A DNA stretch of 64,000 nucleotides from Calendula officinalis. Taxonomy: Eukaryota > Streptophyta > Magnoliopsida > Asterales > Asteraceae. A program made the position numbers and the translations under genes. Of the stretch, positions 1-11,296 are shown one piece after another. The stretch is taken from positions 83,634,909 to 83,698,908 of the forward strand of contig OY970820.1 in assembly GCA_963853835.1 (NCBI GenBank), read 5' to 3'. The stretch's first letter is position 1; every line of letters begins with the position of its first letter. The notes beneath the pieces are model-generated. The model was not told the origin of the DNA. It ran no database searches and was given only the letters and a program-made list of their open reading frames with translations.

Positions 1-365
1 AAAGGGTGTCTTCTTTCTTCTGGTCTTTCAGCTGGGATGGTCTCCGTTCTTCGAGCTCTTCTCGGGAGAGATGGATACACCTCTTCCACCGGCTCATCAT
101 CACTTGAGTACGTTAAGTTCCTTCTTACTCCGAGCACTTCCCCCTTCAGCTTCGCCTGGGTTTTTTCCATCTGCCTCATTTTTCTAAACTTGCAGAAGAG
201 ATTGTACTCCTCCAACTCCTCGGGGGTAGGTTCGTTCCCCCCATTTTCGGGTGGTGGGCATGTGGAAGTCGATGCCGGAGTGAGCACCCCTCCTGGTGGC
301 TCTCGGAGTCGAACCGACGTAACTTGATGACGATTAGCATCGTTTAGCGGATTTTCTTGGACCAT
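1..365 (-). CDS. Ty3/gypsy Gag polyprotein, N-terminal part (runs off left edge)
   Basis: The minus strand is open from an ATG at 365 to the window edge, 121 codons without a stop. The reading starts MVQENPLNDANRHQVTSVRL and continues with a Pro/Thr-rich stretch, then an acidic and basic charged segment (EELEEYNLFCKFRKMRQMEK). The ATG lies 31 bp inside a long terminal repeat (396-940), as expected for the Gag start of a minus-strand element whose 5' LTR is that repeat. The low-complexity charged N-terminus is typical of plant Tat/Athila-like Gag proteins. That is family knowledge and not proof, because no zinc knuckle or protease lies in the window. The plus-strand ORF over the same bases is a shadow. 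Confidence 0.6.
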   Translation of the reverse strand, partial: MVQENPLNDANRHQVTSVRLREPPGGVLTPASTSTCPPPENGGNEPTPEELEEYNLFCKFRKMRQMEKTQAKLKGEVLGVRRNLTYSSDDEPVEEVYPSLPRRARRTETIPAERPEERRHP

Positions 366-395
366 TTCGTTCGAGGTCCCATGGATGACGCCAAA

Positions 396-940
396 TGTTG
401 GATCACAAATCTTCCGGACGACCTAACGGACACCTTCTTGCCTAAAGATCCTGAAACAACAAGGTAACCCTTAGTCAGATGCTCCCCGGGAGGTTTCTCG
501 TGAGAGCACTCCGACGGTCAAGTTAGAAAACGATTTATATGACGTGAGGTCATGATCGGTAAGGATCGTATTGAATGCGAGTAATTAATGACAAGTATAT
601 TAAATGTACCGAAAGCTTGATGATCGTAGTTGGTTGCAAAGCGGGTGTATTTATAACCGACCTTCCTTAGGCGGGAAAGGAAGGTATTCTGCTTCAGACC
701 GGTCGCTTCGAAGTTCGTGGGTAATGGGAAGTCTCGATAGGCTTTAATCCATCGGGTAATGTTACTACTTTACGCCAAAGCCGCCCTAGGGACTTGATCG
801 CATTTAATGCACCTCGTTCCTATGAGCCGTCTTCCCGTGATTCCCGTATAACGCTTAGATCATGGTTATCGAGATCAGTGATCCCCTTGCGTCCGTTCCT
901 TATAACCGTTCTTCTTAACCGTTCGTGAGGTTTGCCAACA
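396..940 (-). repeat. LTR of the minus-strand Ty3/gypsy element
   Basis: This 545-bp segment begins TGTTGG and ends CCAACA, a perfect 6-bp terminal inverted repeat of the LTR type. On the minus strand a TATAAATA box reads from about 657 to 650. Immediately inside (395 downward on the minus strand) is TTTGGCGTCATCCATGGGA, which resembles the TGGCGCC-type primer binding sites of plant gypsy elements. The outer flank is ctcag (941-945); the matching target duplication would be outside the window. Confidence 0.65.
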
Positions 941-1301
941 CTCAGGATGGTATACACGGTATACCTCATTAGTAATCCATTGTTCATTCTTCAAACAAAA
1001 ACCGATCAAAAAATTACATGCAAACAACAATAAACTATGCCAAATATAAATGAACTATTTAATAATTTCTAGCAGTAAGTACATTTGAATTAATCTCACA
1101 AAGGTTACAAGTTTAAATCTTTCTGTAAGTAAATATTACTACATGCTTAGAAATTTTTTCAAATATGACCATAACAGCAGTTAGGACGTATACATTACAA
1201 GTATATATATCGAGCACCTCGAGGTAGAATATAAAAAACAAGAATACTCTTTAATTTTATTTATATTTTAATAGAACTAACATTTTTTATGTAAGAATTT
1301 A
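941..1301. other. AT-rich spacer, no gene seen
   Basis: About 360 bp of AT-rich sequence between the LTR and the MULE. I see no ORF, RNA gene or repeat boundary. Its last nine bases (1293-1301, AAGAATTTA) are the left target duplication of the MULE. Confidence 0.6.
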
Positions 1302-3302
1302 GAGTAAATTACACGAATAGTCCCTGTGGTTTGACCTGAGTTTTGAATTTGATCCATAAGTTCTAGAAATTACACTGATGGTCACTAAGTATCAGACTTC
1401 GTATCAATTTTGGTCCCTAAGCCTATCAGCCGTTAAATTTAGCTGTTAAATCTGGTTATGTGCATTGTACATGTGGGTAAATATATCATTTCATCCTAAT
1501 TTCTTCTCTCACTTGTCAATTCCAACCCCCTGTAAAAACCTAACTTACCTTTATCCCTTCTTCCCCGTTAAATCACCTGGGAGCGTTTTGCGAAATCGTG
1601 ATTTAAAGGTTACGATTTAAAGCTCTGTAGCACTAAATCCCCTTTCACAATTTGAAGTTCTTCCCTTCTTCCCAATTTAAAGTCTCTCTCTACAAGAAAC
1701 CCCAATTCCAACTTTTTGTAGCAGCAAATCTCTTCTTCCCAATTTAAAGCTTCTCCATCTGTCTCCCATCGTGATTTAATATGGTCTCGTAGGCTGATTT
1801 TATATGTTTATCGAATATTCGGTTTCTACAATTCTTAACAAACCCAACGAACAGAGAATGATTAACCACCGGAATCCCCAAATGTGTGTTGCTGATTGCT
1901 CCGGCGGAAAACTACAGCTTCCGACAACTATTTCTTCGCCGGCGCCGATCTTGTAAAAAACATTTAGATCTGATAAATACACGTACCAATTCGAGATCGA
2001 AGAGGATGATCGAGCATGCCGATCTAGCTTCCGCCATCTCCGTCGTGATCGATGATTCCTTCTTTTTTTCTATGGTATGTGGTCGGATTTGAGTCACTTT
2101 GTGGTCGTTCATTGACGCCATAATCGAGTTTGATTTCTGGGTTTTAATACAAAACTGATTCTGGTTTCAAATCTGATGTATGATATTGGGTTTTGACACA
2201 ATCGATTCTTGGGTTTTGACACAAACGATTTCAGATTTTAGATCTTGATTTGAGTATGTTATCATATATCGATTTCTGATTTTCTTTTATTGATTTGAGC
2301 ATGTTTTCATATATTGACACAATCGATTCTTGGGTTTTGACATAGTGTAATTCTTTTTTGGGAAGATGATGTTAAGAGCATCTCCAACCAACCTCTATCA
2401 CTCCCTCTATCTTCATATTTGAAGGCTTTTCTCCTCCAATCCACTTCTATCTCTCACTCTAAATATAGAGTGAGAGAAAAGCTCACTCTATATTTGAAGT
2501 GAGAGAAATACCCACTCTATCAATGGATCCCACCAATTAAGTGAGAATTAAAAATTTTGTTTGATATAATAAAAAGGAAAATTTGTAAAGATGGTTATAG
2601 AAATTGGTAATCAACAGATGATAGTTTGTAGCCCAAAAAATTTCTGTATTCCCAATAAATCCACATGTCGGTATCTACCATTTCTTCGTAATTCCATTAA
2701 AAAATTTCATTATTTTTAACATTTCATTGCTTAAATTGGGCTTTATTTTGTTCAGTCACTCTTGCCAGCCAACATCTTTTTAATAAGAACTTTCATAAAC
2801 TTAAATTATGTCATTTAAATTAATGTATTTTTTTGTAATATAAAATAAATTAATTAAAAATATAAATGTTATGTAGTTTTAAAGGGATGGATAGAGTTTA
2901 TGGTTGGAGTTGAAGTTTTGTTTAGAGTTAATGGGTCCATTAAATATAGAGATAGAGTGGCTTGGATAGAGTTTATGGTTGGAGATGCTCTAAAAAAAAT
3001 AAAAGGGAAATAATTATTGACAAATAAAATGTAAATTATTTAACATAAGAAAATGTAAAAGGACTAAATTATCCTCATGTGCAAAGCATATGTCTAGATT
3101 TAACAGCTATTTTTAACGACAGTTACGCTTAGACCAAAACCAATATGTCTAGATTTAACAGCAATTTTTAACGACAGTTATGCTTAGAGACCAAAATCAA
3201 TACAAAGTCCTGAAGTTAGTGACCATCTATGTAATTTCTAGAATTTAGGGACCAAATCCAAAATCTGTAGCAAACCACATGGAGTATCCATGTAATTTAC
3301 TC
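1302..3302. mobile_element. Non-autonomous Mutator-like element (MULE), complete
   Basis: The termini are GAGTAAATTAC and GTAATTTACTC, and inverted similarity reaches inward for roughly 190 bp (1302-1490 against 3302-3110). The element is flanked by a perfect 9-bp direct repeat AAGAATTTA at 1293-1301 and 3303-3311, the target-duplication length of Mutator elements. Length is 2001 bp with no transposase. The right arm carries an internal tandem duplication of about 55 bp (3090-3200, starting ATGTCTAGATTTAACAGC). The interior (1560-2370) has unexplained sequence with short ORFs on both strands at 1800-2121, which may be captured host DNA; I do not recognise a product. A Harbinger MITE is nested inside. 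Confidence 0.9.
2376..2990. mobile_element. PIF/Harbinger-type MITE nested in the MULE
   Basis: The 615-bp element starts GAGCATCTCCAACC and ends GGTTGGAGATGCTC, the exact inverted repeat, and is bounded by the 3-bp target duplication TAA (2373-2375 and 2991-2993). TIRs of this form with a TWA duplication are typical of Tourist/Harbinger MITEs. A second imperfect copy of the motif near 2885-2915 suggests an internal duplication. No coding capacity. Confidence 0.85.
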
Positions 3303-3788
3303 AAGAATTTATAATAACAATAACATATGGGCCTCACATCTTTACTATATTATAAAGCATTTACCCCTTCCATAATTAGTAAGGCTGAAAATTCAGCCAA
3401 CACAGTTGCTAATTATGGAAATTAAAACTTATACAAAAAACATGCCCTGAGTGAGCTTCGAACGTGAGACCTTTAGCTTATCAACAAGCAAACCAGCTGA
3501 ACTAACAGGGAATCTATTAAACAAATGACCGAACTTACCTATAAATTCATCATACACAAAGCATTTAAAAACCAGAAATTGAAACGGTCATCCAATTTCA
3601 ATTAGGCCATGCATCCAAGAAAACCCTTTGTTTCCCCTCAAAAGAAAACATTGCCGCCCCATATTGGTCCACTCCACCGTCCAAGCCTCCATTGTGTCTA
3701 CTCAAACTCTCTCCTCCCCCTCGAAAGAAAACATCACCGCCCATTGGTCCACCTCCACCGTCCAAAGAGTGAGAGTAATTACAAATGG

Positions 3789-4817
3789 GAAACCTGAGGA
3801 ATTTGAATGGTGTACTTGAACACAGGTAATCTCTTTCAATGTTGTTCTAAGCTAGCATATCCATATCTGCAATTGACTCTTTAATTTAGTCAAACAATTC
3901 ACGTAGTTTTGTTATGCCTAAAGAAACCTAAATATTTTTCTATTTTTTCGTGATAATTTTTTTTTGCATATTGCTTAATGGTTTGTGAAGACTCCGAACA
4001 CGGATCATGGGTATACGGTGAGAGTAACTGCAAGGGTTATTGGTGCTCGTTATCTAAAGTGGTTGGATATCTTTATCATAGATTCTCAAGTTTGTCAGGT
4101 TAGATTGATTTTGTTTCTTTTCTTGTGTGTTAATTCATTTTTATAAAATAAAAGTTTTGGTTCGTGTTTTGACTTCACAGGGATTTGTTTATGAAAAATG
4201 ACTATAAATTGTTCCCCACCATCAGTAAACTTAGGACAATATTGATTGGTCTACCAACAGACCTCAAATGGATTTCCGGGTGCTAATTACTAACTTTCTA
4301 AGGTTAATTAGAACTGTACTCATTTGATGGTCGAAAGTCAAATCCGGACTGTATTCATTAATTAAAACATGATTTTAGAATCGAAAATTTATATATTTTA
4401 CTTAATTTGTGAGTTGCTTATTGGCAGAGTGCAATATGCTCTTTGGAGGATATGAATCTGGGTCCGAATGGAAAGGTTGGTAATATTTTCTCTATTTACA
4501 AGATTACAGTTTTATCTTTATTTACTGTTTTATTTGGGTCAATCGTGTAACTCAAAACTATTTGGTTCTACCATCAATAAATCTAATATTATTTACTTCG
4601 GTGCATAGTGAACAGAGGAATAGAAAACATACTAATTTAGTGACATATGTGTGTAGGTTTACTCTTTGAAAATTACTTCAATTAACTCTTTGGTTTGCAA
4701 GCTATTATATGAAATGAATGCAACTTCTGAGTATTGGGTGATTTCAGTTGATACTTTAAAATTTGTGTAGATGAAGATGTAAAGCCTGAAGATGATGTAG
4801 ATATAAACATGTCAAAG
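3789..4817 (+). pseudogene. Exon-like fragments of an unrecognised gene inside the Helitron
   Basis: Several short blocks look like exons with splice borders: 3789-3825 (MGNLRNLNGVLEH followed by a GTAAT donor), about 3990-4098 (TPNTDHGYTVRVTARVIGAR, then YLKWLDIFIIDSQVCQ before a GT donor), 4426-4474 (SAICSLEDMNLGPNGKV) and about 4770-4817 (EDVKPEDDVDINMSKV, acidic). I do not recognise the product. The second block has the alternating hydrophobic pattern of a beta-barrel strand pair, so an OB-fold is conceivable but unproven. Helitrons commonly pick up host exons, which fits the position. No continuous CDS can be assembled with confidence. Confidence 0.35.
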
Positions 4818-5360
4818 GTACAAAACTAAAATAATTACCTGATAGGATGATAATAATAACCGTGGTTCTTTAGAAAGTTGCTGTCAAAATTGATGATGTT
4901 TACTAATTTGTATTTCTTGTTAAGAACTCATATGCCATGTACATGTGTTGATTGTTTTTAACTTTTGAGAAATTTCAAGGTTAGGTTTGGTATATATATA
5001 TTTTTTTGTTAAAGCATTTGAAAACATTCTTGCGTTATATATTCTTGATCAGCAATGTTTTCATGTGCATATTTTTGGTCATTAATGTGAGACGGACTAA
5101 TGCATATTTCGTGCTTTTGTTAAAATACCATGAACTATAATATTATGGTACTTGAATCAACATCACTGAAAGGCATACCAATAGCGATCAAGTCCTTTGA
5201 GATTTTTCCGGTGAGGAATAAGTTTTACGAAATGTTCCCATTTTAGTAAAAAATATTTAATATTGCATTGACAAAGTCATGTGATTAAAAGGTATCCTAG
5301 ATTTTGATAAGAATTCAATCACACTTTGTGCTATTACTCATATTTAATGTATTAATAGGC

Positions 5361-5597
5361 TTTTTTTTTTTGAACGGTAAGTTAGTAAATTAGTGGTTCG
5401 AGCCTAGACAGTGACATCCACAAAGGACAGTATGCCTTCCCTCGAAGCTTCCACCTATGGGGAATAAACCCCACGTCCACGACGGGACTTGAACCCATGA
5501 TCTTGGCCATGGACAACACCTTAATATCAATCTATTACAATCTGAGTCTTTGTCTGAGATTTAAGGTCAAACTACTTTGCCACCTGCACCATGATCA
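5361..5597 (-). mobile_element. tRNA-derived SINE (minus strand) inside the Helitron
   Basis: Read on the minus strand, the unit begins near 5597. It has an A-box-like TGGCAAAGTAG and a B-box-like GGGTTCAAGTCCC, and ends in an A-run of 11-12 bases (plus-strand T-run at 5361-5371). Imperfect flanking repeats of about 10 bp (ATTAATAGGCT and ACTAATAGCTC) sit at both edges. Order, polarity and length (about 235 bp) fit a plant SINE. Confidence 0.6.
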
Positions 5598-6267
5598 ACT
5601 AATAGCTCGACAAGAACTTTGATAATCCAGGTTGTAATTGCTCGACAATCCCATATTAATTACTTATTATAAAAAGATATTTTTATAAATAATTATATAT
5701 TAATTTTTTAGGTTGTTATGGCTCAACAATTTAAATTTAACAACACCACACTAGATAAATCTCGACAAGAAAATATAATAACATTGTTCTTTTTAAAATC
5801 TATTACACCAAGGGATACGATAAAAGGAAATATATTACACTACCAAACACTCCAAAAGCACCTATGTATGTAACCCGTCGTCCTTCCTCTTAAAATTAAC
5901 GTAAATGCCTCAAACTGAAGTTGTTTTGTTTTAAGAATCATCATTTCCTCCTAAATACATTGTTCCGTCTTTAGTACAAGAACGAATATGGAGTACAAGT
6001 TGTTATTTAAAATATTTATTAGAACAACCACATTCTCATCCAGCCGATCACCACCATGACTTCATTTGTACAATTTTGTTTCAAAAAACGTGTAGCCGAA
6101 TAAAACTTGCTCATAGCAAATATAGTTATAAGGTACCCGCCGCCGCATTGCGCGGGTACCTGCTAGTGTTAAACAACATCCAGGTTCTAAAATGGTCTAC
6201 CAAAAATCCAGCCCACATCCGGGTTTGTATTATACCTACAAACACCGCGCACATGCGTTTTGTTAAT

Positions 6268-6276
6268 AAACCCTAG
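6268..6276 (+). promoter_or_regulatory. Telo-box in the RPL18 promoter
   Basis: AAACCCTAG lies 65 bp before the RPL18 start codon, in a TATA-less, C/T-rich leader. The telo-box is a standard cis element of plant ribosomal protein genes, and the RPL19 gene further right has the same motif at a similar distance. Confidence 0.7.
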
Positions 6277-6340
6277 TTTCACTCCCTCATTCCCCTGGGC
6301 ACACCATTTCTTTCTGCAGCTACCAGCAACCGCCGTCGCC

Positions 6341-7620
6341 ATGGTATAGTGATTCTCCGTAACCCTAACCTCGCTGTCATTGTCTCTTATGCCAATGCGT
6401 TCTAATTCATTTTCTGCTTCGTGATCCAGGGTATAGATCTTGTTGCAGGTGGAAAGAGCAAGAGGACCAAAAGAACTGCCCCTAGATCCGATGATATCTA
6501 CCTTAAGCTCCTCGTGAAGGTGTGAACCGATTACAGCTGTATTGATTGTTCATTTGTTTGCTTTCGATGAATGGAGAAACTGATATGTTTACATTTTTGT
6601 ATTGATTAGCTTTATAGGTTCTTAGTTAGGAGGACTGGAAGCAACTTCAATGCTGTGATATTGAAGAGGCTGTTCATGAGCAAAGTGAACAAGCCTCCAA
6701 TTTCACTATCTCGTTTGGCTCGCTACATGTCTGGAAAGGTATTTATGTTATCATTTTGATTACAAACGCATATACCTGTAATTGGTATTTTACTGTATTT
6801 AATTGTGGAATCACTATTTCATTTTTATATCAGCTGGTAAAGATTGCATCAATCTATGTGTGACCTTAATTTTAATGTTTTGGCATTTAGGATTGTGTAT
6901 AGGATTGGTTATTAAAAAGCTCATTTTCACCAAACTATAAGCAACTAAGTTAACAAAAATCCAACAGAATTCCAGACATTTCATGTGTGCTTTTTGCTTT
7001 CGAAACACAATGTGCAAATATGGTCTTTAAACTTGCTCCCGGACACTCGCTAAAAGCAGAGAAGCATAAAGTGACAAATAGTTTTATAATATTTGTAATT
7101 TCATGAACTCATATAGATGTTTATATGGCTGTCAGGAGGACAAGATTGCAGTGATTGTTGGTACAGTTACTGATGATGTTCGTGTACCCGAGATCCCTTG
7201 CATGAAGGTTACTGCTTTGAGGTTTACTGAGACTGCAAGAGCCAGGATTGAAAAAGCTGGTGGAGAATGCTTGACATTCGACCAGCTGGCTCTTAGAGCT
7301 CCTCTTGGCCAGAACACGGTATCTAATTATTCTTTTAAATTATGCTATAAAGTTTTGTGCTTTAATACTAGTAACATATAAATTGTAATCATTGAACCAA
7401 TTTGCTTTGGTTATGTGCTTCATTAATTACATGTAACCATTATTTTAAATACTTAATGCAGGTTCTGTTGAGAGGACCAAAGAACTCTCGTGAAGCAGTT
7501 AGACACTTTGGGAAGGCGCCAGGTGTCCCACACAGTCACACCAAGCCGTATGTGCGGTCCAAGGGAAGGAAGTTTGAGAAGGCTCGTGGAAGAAGAAACA
7601 GCAGAGGCTTTAGGAACTAA
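6341..7620 (+). CDS. RPL18: 60S ribosomal protein L18 (eL18)
   Basis: Five exons: 6341-6343 (the ATG alone), 6430-6519, 6610-6738, 7136-7318 and 7462-7620. Together they make 564 bp, 187 residues plus stop, equal to the usual plant eL18 length. All introns are GT..AG. The protein starts MGIDLVAGGKSKRTKRTAPR and ends SKGRKFEKARGRRNSRGFRN, highly conserved eL18 blocks; the central RIEKAGGECLTFDQLALRAP block is intact. eL18 is a basic protein of the cytosolic large subunit. The first intron directly after the start codon and the telo-box/TC-rich leader are common in this gene class. The upstream intergenic part is cut to 174 bp by a Helitron end at 6166. The gene appears intact. Confidence 0.97.
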
Positions 7621-8164
7621 GCTACTCCTGAGCTCAAACTTCTTGAATTCATTTCAAGTTCTGTACTTTTATCTTGAAATTTGCTGTTTTATTAATTAGT
7701 TGTACTTGTTATGATGAGATATTTTGTTGTTAGTCATCTTTTTGGAATACTTTTCTGTTTTGAATCTTGAAAAAATCATTTTCTTCAGATTTTTCATGTT
7801 ATGCCGCTATCAATATTATTAGTACCCAGAGCTGCAATAATTTCTCTCTTTTTAGTTCTACCTGTATTGTCATTGCTGTTCTCTTGTCTTTAAAATCTTG
7901 CTGAAGTTTTTCTTTATTATTTTGAACAAATTATATTTATTTGTTCAAGCCATTATTATGGACGCACCCCTTTAAAAGAGCTTTTGTTTATTTTTAAACT
8001 AACTTACTAGTTTATGCAGATAACAGAGTTGTATTCTAGATATTTTACTTTTAAACTAATCTACTCTTTTTTTAAAGCGGAATTTGAACCAATGACCTAT
8101 AGGTGTTAGGAGCAACACCTTACAACAGTGTCTAATACCACTCACATAACTTAACCCAAAATAC
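7621..8164. other. RPL18 3' flank with a possible short SINE remnant
   Basis: The first 300 bp are T-rich, as expected for a 3' UTR and downstream region. At about 8065-8150, read on the minus strand, there is a B-box-like GGTTCAAATTCC followed by CTTTAAAAAAAG, which may be a decayed SINE or tRNA-like remnant. No target duplication could be fixed, so this is only a suggestion. Confidence 0.35.
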
Positions 8165-8204
8165 CCTTGTTAAGAAGACATTTTAAAAAACTAAGTCAAA
8201 AACC

Positions 8205-8530
8205 TCTTTAGACAGGTGTGGTAGCTCAAGCCACTTCACCAACTAAGTGTCACACCAGCACCACATTATCATTTTGCATTTCACATTTACATTCACAATA
8301 ACATTTCTAAATATTTTTCACTCGTTACTCAACTTAAATATACTAAAATAGTGTTCACTCACAAAATTCCCAAAAAAAATCGATCAAAAATCTCTCCCCC
8401 GCCACTTACGTTACTGAAGTGGCTTAACCTTTCACTCACCTCACTTGGGGTGTGATCACAACACCATTTTTATGCGCCATGTCAAAGATTTACATCTCAC
8501 ACCCCACCATTACTTACTCTTAGTTCACAC
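8205..8530. repeat. MITE-like segment related to the one in the PME intron
   Basis: The segment opens GTGTGGTAGCTCAAGCCAC and closes with CACACCCCACCATTACT. It contains an internal GCCAC...GTGGC pair. The order of motifs (TGGTRGCTCAA start, ACGTTACTGAAGTGGC/ACGTAACGG middle, CACACCCCACC end) recurs at 13578-13892, so the two are probably members of one family. Exact ends and target duplication are not resolved. Confidence 0.45.
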
Positions 8531-9580
8531 ATATTTTAAGTGAGAAAAATTATCTCTATTTTTGTGCTAAATATTAATTGCTTAGCTGTTGGTAATTTGA
8601 CCTAATTACAAACCCGTTTTCTTAAAATAATGTCAAGAAAATGATTATCTTATTTTCCGGGTCGTCACTCGTTTGGAGACCCGAGAATCCAAGCTTCCCA
8701 TCAAGACCCGGGCCATCTTCCTAGTTCTTGTGTTTTGAAACGAATATTTTCCTTTCAATTTAATTATTAATTTTATTACGTTACCGTTTCATTAAATTAA
8801 AAATAATACCCAAATGTACAGAACTCAGACTGGCCCAATTAAATTTTGATGTTCTCATAATATATTAATAATAATTTCGAAAAAACCAGATAATATTTTA
8901 ACAAATAAAAATAAACGAGGCGGACCAGGTCTAACCTCCCCGCAACACGAGGCAACGCGTCTTCCATTCTGCATGACCCAATCACGTCTTCAAATATAGC
9001 AAGTAACCATTTGTTTAATTATTATTTCAAGAATTAATAATTTATATCTTTTCAGATTTAATCTTAAATAGTGCTACTAATGAATTTATAACAACGGTCT
9101 ATTCTGAACATGCAACGTTAAATTTTTTGAAAATAAGATTATTAATATTCATAAAAAATCACATATGTATGGTCCGCATAACGTTCCAAAGGGAATTCGT
9201 GTATGTGAAGAATTATAATCTTTCAAAAATTTGAATTGCAATCCAGTAGATGTTTGGTTCACATTAAATGGAAATCCAAAAAGAGTTAAAATTCATTAGT
9301 TCGCAGAATATTTGGTTTAGTAAATGAAATTTCTTTAAATTTTAGTTGACTGCCAAATAAAATTGGAATTCAATTTAATATTTTTAGTTAACGCGTTCGA
9401 AATCGAATTGTAATTTGAAATCATAGTTAACATGTTTGAAATGAAATTATAATCAATTTAATATTTTGTTTGGTTGACAAAGTATAGATTTGAAACTTTT
9501 TAAAATAACGAATTTTTCCTTATTGGGATTTTTACTTAAGTTTGTTTTTTATATTTATAAATTATATGTAAACGCTAGTG
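8531..9580. other. AT-rich intergenic DNA
   Basis: No gene, RNA gene or clear element boundary seen. Part of 9230-9500 has loosely repeated ATTTGGTT / TTTGGAATT motifs of the kind left by old MITEs. Confidence 0.5.
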
Positions 9581-9720
9581 ATGATGATAGTGGTGGTAGT
9601 GGTGGTGGATGACAGTGGTTAGTATTGATAGACGTAGGTGATGGGCGGTGGTGGCAATAAAGATGATGGTAGGTGGTGGGTGGTAGTGGCGGTGGTGGCG
9701 GCACGAGGCGGTGGAGAGAT
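9581..9720 (+). repeat. GGT/GAT-rich simple repeat
   Basis: About 140 bp dominated by GGT, GTG and GAT triplets (for example GGTGGTAGTGGTGGTGGAT). It is an imperfect trinucleotide repeat without an ORF of note. Confidence 0.75.
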
Positions 9721-10790
9721 GATATTTCAAGTTTTATTTTTTACTATATATCATGCATATGTGTTCCGTCGTTGCAAATTAAAATCATGAAAAAATGTTT
9801 ATGAAATCACGTTAGAATTTACTAAGCATAGTTGGAACGCAAAAACAGATCTATCTATACAATAAGTAGCAAATTGTGCAACTAATTAATATCTTAAGAC
9901 CCTGTCTTGACTCTTGACAACCGAACATACGTTAACTAAGATTCTTAACTTCATTGAAAGAATCAACGATATTAGAAACAATCACATGGAACTTATAAAA
10001 GCCATGTTCGGTTTTTCATTTGAAGTCTTAAATTTGTTTGAGCTTGTTTGAAATAACACGATAGCTTATCGTGTTCGAGTTATTTAACACTTGCATGCAA
10101 TATACGTACACAATATATATAAAACACTCTAAACTTACAGAAATAGCATGGAATGATCATGATGATCAAATGTATGATATCATGCATCATGATAAGTTGT
10201 ACATCTTGTAAAATTGTGCATAGCGGTTTTCTAAAATCAAAACAAAATAAAATTATGACACTAATTTCAAAGGCGGATATTAACAATAGTTTTATGGGCT
10301 TTTTTAGTATTTTCTTAATAATTTTGTATGTTTATAATTTTGCCATTTTCATCGTGCTTAACTTCGTAGGAACTTTTTATTTAATATAAATGAGTATTTA
10401 ACATGATATTAAAAACATAATAAGTGAAAAAGATTTACTTGTCAATGTTAAAAGGAGAATGTTAAAAAAAAAAAAAACAATAGTAAATTAGGTTGTTGAC
10501 ATAGTCGCGCAACATTTAGATATGTTTTTATTGTTTAAACTTGTAACCATCATATAAATATTTATAAGTTAATGATAATGACAGACTTAAGAGTTATTAA
10601 TAATCATCTCTTCATTTTATAAATAAACTACCATTAATAAAAGTACAAATATTTTATGCATATAACTATCTCTTAGTGACAGCCCTAAGGCTGTCATTAA
10701 CAAAACACATATTTGTAATGTTCATATAATCAATTGTTTTAAAGTATAATAAAATATTTATATATTTCTAAGACAAATATTAAGCTTGTG
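9721..10790. other. AT-rich intergenic DNA
   Basis: Only short overlapping ORFs without similarity to anything I know (for example 10153-10389 plus, 10080-10286 minus). No repeat ends recognised. Confidence 0.5.
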
Positions 10791-11060
10791 CAAACTGGAC
10801 CGAGAAACGACCAGAACGAACCAGACGTAATCGAGTTGAATATGTTCGGTTTCGGTTTTAATTTTCATCTAAAATCGGTTCTTGGTCCCGAACGGTTCGA
10901 TTCCAAGCGGTTCAGTTCGGTCCAAAAATGAGAAAAAACTAAAAAAATAGTAGATTCTCTCACACTTCTTAGTTCGGTTCGATTCGTTTCCCATCAATTT
11001 TTTCATTGACCCAAAAAAAATTGCCCAGTAAGCCAAGCCCATGTCAACTAGATTTGTGAT
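10791..11060. repeat. Degenerate GGTTCGGTTT-rich element
   Basis: A stretch rich in GGTTCGGTTC/GAACGGTTCGATT motifs. The same vocabulary occurs inside the hAT MITE at 17386-17953, so this is probably a decayed relative. No TIRs or target duplication could be assigned. Confidence 0.4.
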
Positions 11061-11296
11061 CATTGCATATAAAGAGAAATAATGTTTAGTCATATCATTT
11101 AATCCTACTCATAAACTACTTAATTGATAAAATGACATGTGTATTGCATTAATTATCTCTCTTAATATTATCCTTTGATTTAACACATATCATCATCCTA
11201 ATGAGTAGTACTCACTTCTCAACACCTAAATTTGACACATGGTGTTGAGAAGTTTTAACGGGAGCACTTCCAGTTTCCAACGACCATACATGTTTC

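Larger units (their letters stand above)
3339..6166 (+). mobile_element. Non-autonomous Helitron, complete
   Basis: The 5' end reads TCTTTACTATATTATAAAGC, a usual plant Helitron 5' terminus beginning TC. The 3' end has a GC-rich hairpin (GGTACCCGC...GCGGGTACC at 6132-6160) followed by CTAG at 6163-6166. The insertion lies between A (3338) and T (6167), the Helitron target, and has no target duplication. Length is 2.83 kb. It carries exon-like fragments (about 3770-4850) and a SINE. No Rep/helicase is seen. Confidence 0.8.

Noticed and set aside
37..327. Plus-strand 96-codon ORF
   Set aside because: It is the antisense of the gypsy Gag reading, which has LTR and primer-site context.
1800..2121. 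Short basic ORFs on both strands inside the MULE as genes
   Set aside because: No recognised domain, overlapping strands, and no start or splice context; only noted as possible captured DNA.
3420..3530. tRNA-like segment (GCTTCGAACGTGAGACC)
   Set aside because: A B-box-like string alone; no cloverleaf, A box or A-tail could be found.
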